NCBI RefSeq assembly: GCF_003672135.1
Contig: NC_039516.1
Span: forward strand, 3,579,838-3,643,837
Length of the DNA: 64,000 nt
DNA from: Ooceraea biroi
Lineage: Eukaryota; Arthropoda; Insecta; Hymenoptera; Formicidae
Direction: 5' to 3'
The translations under genes and the position numbers were made by a program. The notes under the pieces were generated by a model, which was not told the origin of the DNA, did not search any database, and was given only the letters and a program-made list of their open reading frames with translations. The first letter of the stretch is position 1. Each line of letters starts with the position of its first letter. Below, in pieces: positions 37,730-49,971 of this stretch.

Positions 37730-40700
37730 GAAGGAAGAATAAAACTAATCGATAACTTATGTACAGTCACTGCTTTGTATGTTATATTGCGTATGGCATA
37801 GCGTATACTACATATATTATATGTCGTATGTCAATTTATTAGATTTTCACAGATTGTGTCTCGTATAATGACATTCTATTGATTTTTTGAACAAAACAGT
37901 AAGACACGTGCGACTAACAAGCTAAGAAAAGCTCAATCCTGAGTGAAATTTTCGAGGAACAGGTACATTCAGATGTTTATCTTTCCCTAGGCCTCGAAAT
38001 ATATATATAAAAGAGAAATACCGTTATGAAACATGACACAAATATGAAAAATGTATATTTAAGTATACCTCGCATCTCGAAATCAGCGTGTCGAATCCAT
38101 TGTGAATCTATAGTGAAGCGTATCAGGCTAAAAAAGTCCGACGTAATAGTGAGATAATTTTGGATGTCTTTTCTGTATAAACCTGGCGATACCAAAGCTA
38201 CGAAATAAAATCGCTGCATTATTCGCTGCGTCGTCGCCGAAGGATCCCGCGCATCTATATCTGCGCGGCAGCCACGTTGAACTCCGGTTGTCGTTCCTCC
38301 GGCGACAAGCTATGGAGACATCTAGGACATTATGCACCAGGCGAAATCGTAAAGGGACTATTTTACGAATGTTCGGGAATTCTCTCTTTCTCGTTCCTCG
38401 CCAACCACTTGACTCTCCATTACTATCGTTCCAAGATGTGAGAAAGAGAGAGCGAAAAACAAAGCAGATGGTAACAATGCAGGAAATAGAAAGAAGAGAA
38501 TCTATTTTGTGTGTAATAAATTGAATTGCATTGTATTCGTCACATTCTTTTAGGAAAATAAATTATTTTATTGATCTTTTCGTTATACTTATTCATTCAG
38601 TCAAGAAAAGTTATGTTACACGTACTATATATATAAGTTATATTTTCATGGGAACCGAAAGCATAAACTAATTTTATTTCTCATTTTATTAGAGCTATTT
38701 AATAAATAAAAAGAACAAATAAAAGCTTCATATTTTTGTTGAAACAGGTATGTAGACATCGTCTCACCGATGCCCCTCGAACGTTTCCCATATAAATGCA
38801 AACCTATTCCCAATGGGAAAAGGACCTTCGCGCGGCGAAGAACCTCACTCCAATTTACGGTAGATAAATTCTATGTAATAAGATAGCTGCGTATGGCTGA
38901 TTGAGCAGCTCGGGGGGGTTCAAGTATCTCGCATGAAGAAAGAAATGTAAATGCGATTCGGACGTGTCTTACAAAGGCGCGGCAGATCGTTGTCCTTCGC
39001 GATCCGTTGGGGTTGTGAACGGCCTACCTTGAACCGGGCCGGTCGACCGCGGGCTCCAGGATTAAAGGAAGATAACCGCAGACGAGGCACGGCGTAATTC
39101 TTTAATTGCTCCGGCTAATTGGCTCCGAGTGGCGCCACGGTGCCACGGAACATCGTCGATGACAATTATTCCGCGGGGAGCGCGGAGACAGCCCGTAAAT
39201 TGTCGGCATTTTTATTCCTCTCTTAATCGGACCCGCTCTTCTCTCTCTTGTTGTCTCCTCGCGTGCCTCGCGCAAATTGCAGAATCGGAACGCAAATTTG
39301 AAGCGCAGATCGGTGGCAAGGGAGACTAGCGATGCCGCGAATTGATGGATCCTTTCTGAGCGATCTAAGAGCCCCTATAAGGATTTAAACACGGAGGAAG
39401 TTATGCATTTTGCGGATGCTTCGCATTCTCGACGAGAAATGCATGTGCAAGAGAGACTGCCGATTTCATATGGTATCGTTGTGCGAAGTACACGACGGTG
39501 AGAAATGCGAGGCATGTGCGCGTGTGTATTTTGAAGGGTGCACTCGCGGAACGGTAATGGTATAAATGTCTGGAATCGCGCGGTTATGCACACGCGCGTT
39601 TAATAGTCCTTAGAGTACGGATAATGAGTTGGCAAATCCGCAGAACTAATGGGGGCTTGCATAACTCACGTTAATTATCGTAAGTCACGCGGGATACATT
39701 AAACTGTCCGTCGGTTCCGGAATTACGCGCGCGTATTTATCCTGAGATTCCGCATAACTGTACAGTAGAGTTTGCACCAATCCTAAAGATAAATTTATAT
39801 ACTTTGATTATTTTTATTCAGAGCTTCTGCGTGTTTCCATCCTGCTAGCGATTAGTCGAAACCCTCAGACGGGAATTCTCCATGAACGCATCCTGACATA
39901 AACCCCCGAAAATCTTCAAAGCTCAACGTACATCTCAAGAGCTCGGCACAAGAGAATTGACGGTGATTACCGTGTGAGCCCAGATTAAATGAAAACATGT
40001 TGCTCCGAATCCTGCAGCCAAGCGAGGTATAGCAAAATACGAATGCCACTTATGATGCACCACGTCTCACGCGAAGGATATTTTAATTAACTTATATAGA
40101 GAACTCGTAGGCGTCCTCCGAGTCTTACTTCTCGGCGCGCAAATGATTTATACATGTGCGGTGCGGACGACTTATGATTCCGTCGGAGAAGAGAGCGCGC
40201 ATCGGCGACGAGGTCTCTCTAGCTCGTTCCTGACAGTTCAACGAGCAAGGAACATCTATAATGACAAACCGCTTTGGTCTCTCGCGAACGGACGGACACT
40301 GGGCGGTTCAGGGCCGTGGCCAATGTTATAAATGCATCGTCGAAAAAAAGCGGCACGAACCGCTTAGGGGATCTATCGATAGACGATATCCTCGATGCGC
40401 GCACGAACGTGACCGTGCGGCAAGATCGATTTGTATCGAGGGAGTTCGAGAGGGCGAGATGGATGGACCAGGCCTCGAAATCTATTAGTCATCACCCACA
40501 CGCGATATCGGGACTCTCCCTTTCTCTCTCGCCGGCGCGGACAGGTAACTCGGAATCGATGGTATTGTAACGCGCCGATCGTGATGCACTTTTTCCATGG
40601 AACGTTGATAGGTTCACGATCGCGACCATCGTGATTCGGAATGATAAACAAAGCGGCAGAAGGCCTTGCTACGAACGGATATCACGGTTTACGAGTGTAT

Positions 40701-43700
40701 GGCTGGATAACAAGCTTTAATTGCGCTAATCACCCTGCAGATCTTGATTATCCGCATGCAACATGATTAGAGCGAGAGCATGAATAAACTTGGAGCTGCA
40801 ACGTGCGATTTTCGTAAATCAAAATATTATAAAAAATTGATGACGCAGTTCTTAACATGAAAAATTATGTATATAATAATTAAACGGTGTTTAAGTCTAC
40901 ATATTGTATGATATGATCCAATGTGAACGCGGAATTGCATATGCGATTGTCGCTTGTGTATCGCTGTCGTTCAAGAATAACGAGAATGCGAATGTGGATC
41001 AATTACCACTCAACGATATTAAGTACAACGTCAGATGAGCGAACGTCAGAAACGGCAGGCAGTTAGCCACGTTAGCTCGATTACGTTAGTTATTCCGAAA
41101 CGTAGGACGAACGTTAGATAGAGAGGGGCTAAGCCGCTCTCGTCGAAGTTGCTCACTTCCCGCCACTCGGGAGCACTTCGAGTCCATTCACTCAATTCGT
41201 TTCCATCTCCGATTCACTGTCCACCCTTCCTCCTCTGTTCTCTCATTAGCGTTCTTTCCGGTGGCCCCGAGGCTCGAATCAGAACGAGACTCTTCCTAAG
41301 AAAATTAGCCCTCGTTTCCGTCCGTAGGACTCGATACCTCCTCGATGTGGGATGAAGATGTTTAATGAAGGCGAACGAGGTGCTCCCTCTCGTTTTCGTC
41401 TCGTTGAATATGCCCTAATACATCGCGATAATTGTATCACGGTACACAATCAGGCGCATTACTGACGTCCGCCGCGCTTATATCCAGCGATCGCATTTCT
41501 CTGCGACATTTAAGAAACGTGTCTTATCCTGCGCATTAATATCCACAAACATTTCACAAACGCTAAACTCATCAGAAATAATTCTCGAGCGAGTATCAAT
41601 TTGAAAATAGAACATTAATCTCCTTTAAACAATTACACAAACGCAGTGGAGAAGGTTGCATTAAATGGATCGATAAATAGCCATTGTGGTCCACATAAAA
41701 GGACGGTAATAAAGTGCTCGATTTATCTGCCGAAACAGAGAACAATAAAGTATAATTATCCATTACTGCGCAAGTAAAGTGTACTCTATTTTTATTCTAA
41801 AGGACCAAACTTAAGGACTTGGATTCAAAAAAGTGCACTTGTGTGCCTTTGTTGCGTAATCCTGTATCTCGCGCAAGATGGAAGGGACACAGTCGTAATT
41901 ATGCTGTAGAAAATGTGTCTGATTTAAACGCCAGTTAAAAGGGACCATTTGCACGACATGGTGAAGCAGCACTCGCAACGCGTGTATCCACGCGTTAGGA
42001 TGAACGTCGGCGGGGTGCAAAGACGAAAGGAGGGAGCTATCTGGCATCTTCGGTCGTAATGAGCGTTCAGTTACAAGATCGTGCTTTCCTTGTCTCATCG
42101 TAGATCTCGAGATCGTCCCATCGACGACAGGGGCGGTGCACGAAATGGACCTGCGTGACCGAGATGTCGAAAATGAGCGGAGGGCGTGACGCAACCCAAT
42201 GAGTTACGGGTTCACCCTTCGTCCGAGCAGAGAACTTTCGAGCTGCGATTTTTCTCAAACGAGAGATCAATGTGATCCGTGCTTGTGTCTGCAGTGTGAA
42301 TTCGTGTATCTTTGTTATCTACACGTTGTGTCTGTGTGATGGAGTGCGTAATGTGATAAGTGCAACATAATAATCAAACATCTTTGTGGAATTATCTTTG
42401 AAATTATCTCTGCGATTAAATCGTGCCTCAGGATATCGAATACTGCATCGGAAAATTGACGTTGAACACTGTGACTGCAATCGATATTAACGGACGTGTA
42501 AAACGTCCTCAAACTAAGAGATATGGCAAATATCGCGGTACAATAGACCTTTCAATAATGCCTAATGATATAATATTTCCAAAAAATCATAGAGGGGGGC
42601 ATCTTTGAGGGTATGTGCACCATACACATATTCACACCCACACGTCTCGCCCTTGTATACTCGCGGCGAGCCAGGGATACGCTGGGGAAGTTGCATCCGC
42701 TGCTCCGCGGGGGGTGCACGGTCATTTTTTAGGGGTAAGTTCGCGTTCATGGGGGTAAGTCGGCTAACGAATCGTTTTTCTTCGGGGGCCGGAGAGATAT
42801 CGATGTGTAAAAATAAAAAGGCACGTTCGTTGAGACACTTATTGGATGATGCTATTACGACGTACTGTCATGCGTATCTATAAGCGCTCCGCTTAATACA
42901 CTTCGGGCTGTCATACGAGAAACGGCGTACAATTTATTTCTGTCAGTTCGTTGCTGCATTATGAGGGACGCCAGATGAATTTTTCTCTAATTAGGAATTC
43001 TGCTTCGATGAATTATCGTTGATATATCGCTGGCTGATCTTTATTATTATCTCACGTAATATTGAAGGCACTTTAATCTCCCCGAACTTACACAGAGTAT
43101 TCATGGGACGTCATTAGGTTCGCTGTATATTCTAGAATATATTGCCCGCATTCCATGTTGTATAAAGATCCAACATGGATCGAAAAGCTTCGAAATGTCG
43201 AGTGCGATAAAATATCATTACGCAAACGAGAAATATATGTTATGAGCTCGTTTTGATTTTCAATTTCTCGATTTCTTTTCGGTGCTGCTATTGCTAATCG
43301 CAATCTTCAGCCTTGACGCACCTTCGAGAAAGGTATCGTGACGGAACGGCGGCATTTTGATTTTCGGCTGACTAATATGCCGTAAAACGCCGTGCAGTGA
43401 CAACCGGCGGAGCTGTAAATCCCCTCGTAAAATTATGCTGGTCGCGACGTACGTGTGCAAAACTATAAATATTAATGCTTCCCAAAAATAGTTCTTCTCT
43501 TTGGCTCTGTTCTTCTTTTTTTTATTTCTCCCCTTCCCGCTTCCTCGCGACGGTGTCGTAAATCAAGATGCTAGAAGGAGGTTGTCAGCGAAAAATACGG
43601 CGGATAAAGGCGACTGGGGGTAAGAGTTTGTTTTAGATGCCAGAACCCCTTTCGCTCGGCGAGAAACATTGCTTTCGGCAGCCACGATTTCCTTCGGACA

Positions 43701-46700
43701 TCAAGAACTTTTTTATATGATCCTTCGATTTTCTATTATGCATTTCAACCAAATTTGCGCATAGATTGGAATCTATTTTTCTTAGAGCGGAAATATTCAA
43801 TTTCGCGAAAAAGATATCTCCAATCAAATCTGAGCGCGTGTTTGAAAAGAAAAGGAAATAATGCATATATTCCGAAGGGATTCTGAATTGCAGGACCGGC
43901 TTACGTAGCCTCAGGATTCTGTATTTTCAAATGACTGGAGGTGCCCAAGGCCCGAAGAAAATAAATAAGATTCTTAATTTCATTATCATATTTCGAGGAT
44001 TTTTCATATTTTACGTGCAGGTCCCTTTCGTGACTTTCAGAAGGGGCACGAGCAGCCTGCAATATTTTTGTCGGCGATCCTTCTTGAAGATACCTATCGG
44101 TCCTTATCTGGTCGTGCATCGCTCGTAGAAATCTTATCTCAGAGTCGCTTCAGCCGCCCACCACTCCGTCATCTCACGATGCCGGATTTCGCTTTGATCC
44201 CTCTTACTCCGAGTTTACCCCGGGACAATTTGTGAGACTGACACAGCCATTTGGAACTTGTGCATAACTTCGAAATTAGTAGCCGCACAGATTACGTATG
44301 CACGCAACGAGAAAGAGGATCCCGCTGGCAATAAATTGTAAAGATATGTTCCATAGAATCAATAGAATACGATGAGATAGCTCCGAGTCGTGTAAAACAA
44401 TTATATATTAATTATGAATGTACACTTATAAATCAAAGACATATTAACTAACGATTAAAAATCAAGTCATTAATAATACAGTGACATTTAATTAAACCAA
44501 CGCCTTTCCTACACGCTTTACACGTTCGTAAAATGTGCACGCTCAGCGAATAACGATTTATTAAATTTTCCATTAAATCGTGTGTATCAAATGTGTTGGT
44601 GCACGGGCAATCGGAGAGATGATCCCGCCATCGCGACTAGGCCGCCAACAGAGTTTGTCATTTCACTAATGATTCTGAGACAAGATCTCGGATCCGAATC
44701 ACCGAGTCCCTCCCGTTTCCACGCCTTCGGTAACGGCATAATCTATTTCTATCTCCAATCTTACTGCGAAGTCTACAAACTATTGCGTGTCCACTGTGTC
44801 CAGCAGCAGCTGTTTTTGGTGCTTCAGGAGTGGCATTGTGCCAAAGAGAGCATACTTTTAGCGAATCCTTAAATAGTCCGGAATTTTGCTTCATTGGAAC
44901 GTTAAATGGACTGCAAATTTTATCGACTTTTTCAATTCTCTTGGTTTTCACATACCTTTGTGTCTCGGAACGTGATATCATGTAACGGAAGAAATAATGC
45001 ATGCTTCGTAAGGTTTTTCTCCTCTCACGTGCACGTGCACGCGTGTGATTGCACGCACATGAGGAAAACGAAGAACACGAGAACACCAGTCAGAAAGCTA
45101 GGCGGGCAATATCCGCCTCCTCGGATCCCTTCGTGCCATTGGCCGTGACCACGCAATAAATCGAGCCATTCAGTCTAATGATTAATTAAATATAATGACT
45201 GCACCGGCCGTGACTGATGAACCGGCTAAGACAATATCCGTCTTGTGTCGGTGAGCCTCAAACCGTATGCAGACATAGATGCATGACTACGCGCTCGCAG
45301 CATTGTGATCACATGAAATCGTATGTACATCGTATGTATCGTGCACCGGGTGCCGTTAACGGACTTCGAAGAGAAACACGAATCTTATGTCATTAAACAT
45401 ATTCATAAGTTCTAGCTGCACTCTCGTCCTGAAGAACACTCGAATCTAAAATGGTCAGTTAATATACCTAATCTAAACCACAATTAATACAATATAAAAT
45501 GGAGCGGGCATATTATGATATAAGACAATGAAACGACGAGGCTGTGCATCTTCGAGAACGTCCGAGAGCCATTAATACACGCGCGAGAAAAAGATGTGCT
45601 CCAAAGCGGCCGGCGAGTTCACGAGCCCGCTCGCGCGTTATGCACGCGTTACACGCATAGATTTGTCTTCGCTCGATGTCTCGTGCTGTTAGTGAGCAAC
45701 AGAAGGTGGATGGAAAACATCATTCAGTCTGTGCCTCCTAAGTACACGAAACAGCCACGAGAGTCCAGCTTTATGGTAGTTATTAATATCAAATAGTCAG
45801 CCACCGTGCCCATTACGGACATAATGGGGCGTCATTTTTTGCCGCGACAATGAGGCACCCCGTTAAAATGCTCGATGTATTTGCATTATTTATGCGGATG
45901 ATTAAGCTGCGTTAATATATTCAACAGTGGCGGGGCGCGGGACGGGATGAAGTTAAACAAAGACCATGCGAAATAGCGATAGCGCGCAGATACGGAAATG
46001 CACCGCCCTGTGAAGGATTAGGTCCGCGCGTCCGCCGATCAACAAAGCGAAATCGAGTTCTCGTTGAAGCTGGAACTGTTGATCATTTTTCCTGCCTAGC
46101 GGCAGTACATAAATCATGCGAGCGTCGTGTATCGAAGTTGACGTGGTGCTTTTTAAAGAGAACGCGCGCGTACGTTCTACCTTCGTACGTTTGATTAATT
46201 AATATCCTACGTGATGTAAAATATTGTTAATCATCCCTTCGACGATCCTCCTATTTCCGCTGCATAAAAGAGTCGATAAAAATAACGCTCGACTTTTAAC
46301 TATCTGGCCAGTAGATTTGTTATACGTGTACTTATATAGCTAATTTTCCTGTAATTGATTTTTTCATGTTTGGTAATTGATTTTCATTTTACGTTCAATC
46401 GTATCTATTGGATTACTGATTTTGTTTAACTAGACTATGCAGATATTCTCTGCAAGTGAAATACCTATCCCAGAATTTCAAAAAATATAAAACAAGAGTA
46501 GGTAGTGCGGAACTTAATTGGGTAATCTGTTTTTTCTTATCTGTAACTATAAAAAGTATGAAAGAAAACAATATAAGATACTGACTTTTTTCATTGTTCT
46601 GTGCATGTTCTGCTATTTGCGTAGAACAATGCGAAAGAGAGAGAAATTTATATTATAAAAGAATTGCTGTTAAAGACAACATTAGAGAGACGTGAAAAGA

Positions 46701-46961
46701 TCTTTTTAGTTAGTCCATCTGTTAGTCCAGCATGAGTGAAGCTTCAAGGAAAAGTCTAATTTATCATTTTACAACAATTTAGTCCAAAATCCATATTGGT
46801 GAAAATTTCTCATGGAGTTCGGATACCTACAGTCTGTATTTCCTGAATACCTGATTGCGTTTGTCTTGCTACAGACACGTGTATAGAGAGGGACAGAGAG
46901 ACAGTATATAGAGGACAAAAGAGAGGAAACAAAAGCATACCAAGAAAACACCTATAGGTAC
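37730..46961. other. Non-coding sequence upstream of opa
   Basis: Mixed composition with CpG-rich parts at about 38,900-39,350, 40,100-40,650 and 42,600-42,800. Donor-like GGTAAGT occurs twice near 42,730-42,760 without a supported exon. No coding domain, RNA gene or transposon end is recognised. Confidence 0.5.
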
Positions 46962-47033
46962 GAAAAGTTAAAGAAAAACATAGCTCAAAAATAGGTACAC
47001 CTATTTTTGAGCTATGTTTTTCTTTAACTTTTC
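46962..47033. repeat. Perfect 35-bp inverted repeat with 2-base loop
   Basis: The arm 46962-46996 is the exact reverse complement of 46999-47033, separated only by AC. The arm begins GAAAAGTTAAAG and ends CAAAAATAGGT. The flanks do not pair. The loop is too short for a normal microRNA precursor. It may be a foldback mobile remnant, a replication-born inverted duplication, or an assembly artefact. Confidence 0.85.
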
Positions 47034-49031
47034 TTAAAAATTAGAATAAAATTTTTAATTCGTATAATTACGAATATTCATATTTATTTATATAATTGCT
47101 ACACAATTTATTAATTAATTTGTGTTCAATCCAAAACCTGGAATTTATTCTATGGACTTGTAATTTGGACTAAAAGCTTATAGCATATATTTATGTGGAT
47201 AATAATTTTCACTATGCAAAAGAATTTTTATGAGTGATTTGTAATCGTTTCTCGTGTACGAATATTTAATGGAAAATTACAGTCAGTACATACAAAACAT
47301 ATGAGCGCTTAGCAGTTGATGACTTTATTATCAACTTTTAATTAAAAGTATTAACATGACGTTAATATACCTGCTTACATTTTTACGTTGTGCATCTTTA
47401 ATATTAGAGAACTCTGCAAATTCCAGACTTATCCATACAAGCATATTAAGCGCGTAATAACGCGCTATTAAAGTTACTTTTACTCGCTAGAAATAAAATT
47501 CTCATTCGAGAGACTTTTATTTATCAATTTTCATACCGTTTTTATGTTAACAATAAACTATTATTATTGCAGGCATGATCGTTATCTTCTCCTAATTGGG
47601 TTTCGTTCGCTCGTATACTCAGCGTTAGTCCTCCAACCTCGCGTCGCGTATCTATCACTAGGTATTACACAGTAAAAACTAGATTTGATGTCTTGTCGAC
47701 TGGAATGTAAGGAAAAAACTCAAAAACCAGCGCATAAAATTCCCGCAGTTAAAATTCCTTCCCAACGACGTTTACGCCTCGAGGAGCGAAAAGATACTCT
47801 TCCACACGACGTGTTTAAAATCGCGGAATGTCGTAGTACCATCCCCTGGGCGGAATCTCGACATGCGCCCTGATGAGAATACGACGCCCATCCGTTCTTG
47901 GTGGTTCGGCACACACCTCCCCATTCGGGGGTCTCCAATGATCATTAATGCGATCAGCGCCAATGGCATGCTGGTAACCGTCCAGGAGCATCCATCCAGG
48001 AGCAGCAGTGGTCACGATCCGGCATTGCGAACGGTGAACTGGAGGAACGAGGGGCGGAGCTAGCCATGGTAAGGGGCGGAGAAATACCAGGTTGGACGCG
48101 CCACACGATGCCGTGGTGGCATGTGCGGTTGTGCCTTAAGCGAGACAAGGAACACAAGCATGGGGTGCAGGAAATGCAGACTGTAGAGAAAGACAGAGCT
48201 TTCCAGACCCCGAAATCGGTCGAGTCGTCCCGCAGCGAATCCTTGCTTTCAGTCCTGCTGTGAACGCAGCGACGTGCGTTACGGATACGTTTTACTTGAC
48301 GACGCGGAATAGAGGTAAACAACTTCCGTTCTAGTTTGCTTCTGCGAGACGAATTCCGATCTACCGGAAATCTCGGGCTCTCGATTGACGAACGTTATTT
48401 GACGAAAATAATTTCGCAAGTATGCATGAGTACGCAAGAACGTGCGGGCATACCCCACAGCCAGTGCCGGAGTGCAAGAACAATTATTCGGATGTAATGT
48501 ACTATTGCAGTGGAAGCTCGTTGAAAGTGTGTTCGCACAAAGTGCAATAAGAGGCAATGTATATAAGATTCATTTACGTAATATCGTAGAAAATAAATTG
48601 CGCGGATATTTACCATATAAAAAATATACTTATAGCGACTTGAAGTCATTATTATTAAGTTATTATCATTATTATAAATATACGATATTATAAGTTAATC
48701 ATTAGCATACAGTACATATTAACATTGCACATAGAAACTCTTTTGAAAAGAGACTCAACGAACGTGGGACTAGTGAATCTCGATTCAAGTGGATTGTGTG
48801 CGGGTTGTGTTTTCCTGATACAAGAGTTGTGAACCACGTGACTTTGCTAAGCAACTAAAGCACTGCAGCAGCACTTGACTCTCATCTCTGGAGACAGAGA
48901 ATTCAACAAGTATCTGTGATATTCGAAGCACCCGCGTAGTGTCTGCGAGACATTGTTGTTCCTTGTGCATAGATAATTCAGACAAACTTGGTACTTCTTT
49001 TGCATAGCGAACTTTAGTGCAAGTCGCGATC
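47034..49031. other. Immediate upstream region and presumed 5' UTR of opa
   Basis: AT-rich to about 47,600, then GC-richer with overlapping unrecognised ORFs on both strands (47,685-48,322), then AT-rich again. The last few hundred bases before the ATG are the likely 5' UTR or an intron end. No upstream coding exon with Zic features is visible. Confidence 0.5.
48560..48567 (+). promoter_or_regulatory. TATA-like box upstream of opa
   Basis: TATATAAG lies 465 bases before the opa start codon, in otherwise AT-rich sequence. It could place a transcription start near 48,590 and a 5' UTR of roughly 440 bases. AT-rich runs give such octamers by chance, and a splice-acceptor-like run (cttttgcatag, ending at 49007) just before the ATG would equally fit an upstream non-coding exon. 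Confidence 0.2.
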
Positions 49032-49962
49032 ATGTCGATCCCTTTCATAGACAGTGGGTCGACTCACTCGCATCACCTCGCCAATCTGGGCATCAAGCTT
49101 TCCCCAGGAGGCGGCGGAGCGATTGGCGGATCGGCAAACATCGGTGCGGGGATGCAACTACCCCCTGGAACAGAAGCTTCCTCGCAACAACATCACCACT
49201 TCCACCATCAGGGTTATCCACCGCATCATCCGCACGCGCCTACCCACATGCCTCACATGAGCCATCACATGGGTCATCCGGGTTACCCAACGCGTGACTT
49301 TATCCTACGGAGAGAAGAGTACAACACGGTGAGTCCAACCACCCCCGAGGGCGGGCTAGGCTTGTTCTCACCGCTCCATCACGATGGCACGACGATGCAG
49401 CAATTTCCTCATCATCCGAGTCAACATGCACTGGCCGGCCACTATACTGGACAATATCCCCAGGACACTAGGCTTCCACCTCATCATCAGTACCTCAGCT
49501 CGCCTCACCTAGCGCCAGCGTCTATCCACCAGCAGCATCCAACAGTGACTCATGCAAGTCACCAAGGCGCCTTTTTCAGGTATATGAGGACCAACAGCGC
49601 TGGCGGTCCTGCTGCGGCCATCGGTACCGTCGGCAGCGGTCAGCGCAAAGAGATGTCCTGCATGTGGGTAGACCCGGATGCACCCGGAAGTGCAGCGAAA
49701 ATCTGCAGCAAAGTGTTTACTACCCTCAATGACATTGTGGCACATCTCACGGTAGATCACGTGGGTGGACCCGAGTGCACGACGCACGCCTGCTTCTGGC
49801 AGGGTTGCCCGCGAAACGGTAGGGCCTTCAAGGCCAAGTATAAACTTGTCAATCATATAAGAGTACACACTGGCGAGAAGCCATTTGCTTGTCCGTATAC
49901 CTCGTGCGGAAAAGTATTTGCCAGATCGGAAAATCTCAAGATACACAAACGGACGCATACCG
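49032..49962 (+). CDS. opa: Zic family zinc-finger transcription factor, odd-paired (opa) orthologue, 5' coding exon (partial)
   Basis: This exon encodes the first 310 residues of a Zic/odd-paired nuclear C2H2 transcription factor; in insects this protein acts in pair-rule segmentation and later patterning. Seen directly: a His/Pro-rich segment (about residues 54-83), a ZOC motif TRDFILRR (87-94), GAFFRYMR (179-186), and three fingers. Finger 1 has Cys210, Cys225, His238 and His243. Finger 2 has Cys254, Cys259, His275 and His279. Finger 3 has Cys287, Cys292, His305 and His309. Trp212 and Trp256 give the paired CW signature shared by Zic and Gli proteins. HVGGPE and the HTGEKPFAC linker are typical of the family. 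The start was chosen at the first ATG after an in-frame TAG at 49005-49007; it has A at -3. The exon ends one base into the Gly codon after HT, at a GTAAGT donor, so the intron is phase 1. Reading on gives only nine more codons before a stop. Fingers 4-5 and the C-terminus are not in the window. Naming it opa rather than another Zic copy is an inference. Confidence 0.93.
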
Positions 49963-49971
49963 GTAAGTTTT
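49963..49971 (+). other. 5' splice site of the opa intron
   Basis: The sequence ACCG|GTAAGTTTT matches the consensus donor and falls exactly where the Zic reading frame would otherwise leave the conserved linker between fingers 3 and 4. A downstream exon should open by completing the Gly codon and continuing with the usual EKPF linker. I looked for such a start on the plus strand to the end of the window and did not find one. Confidence 0.9.

Noticed and set aside
47703..47725. TGGAATGTAAGGAA resembling miR-1
   Set aside because: The match breaks after the seed and no precursor hairpin is seen.
49017..49031. Earlier opa start at a GTG
   Set aside because: Animal genes normally start at ATG; an in-frame stop lies at 49005-49007 and the first ATG is 49,032.
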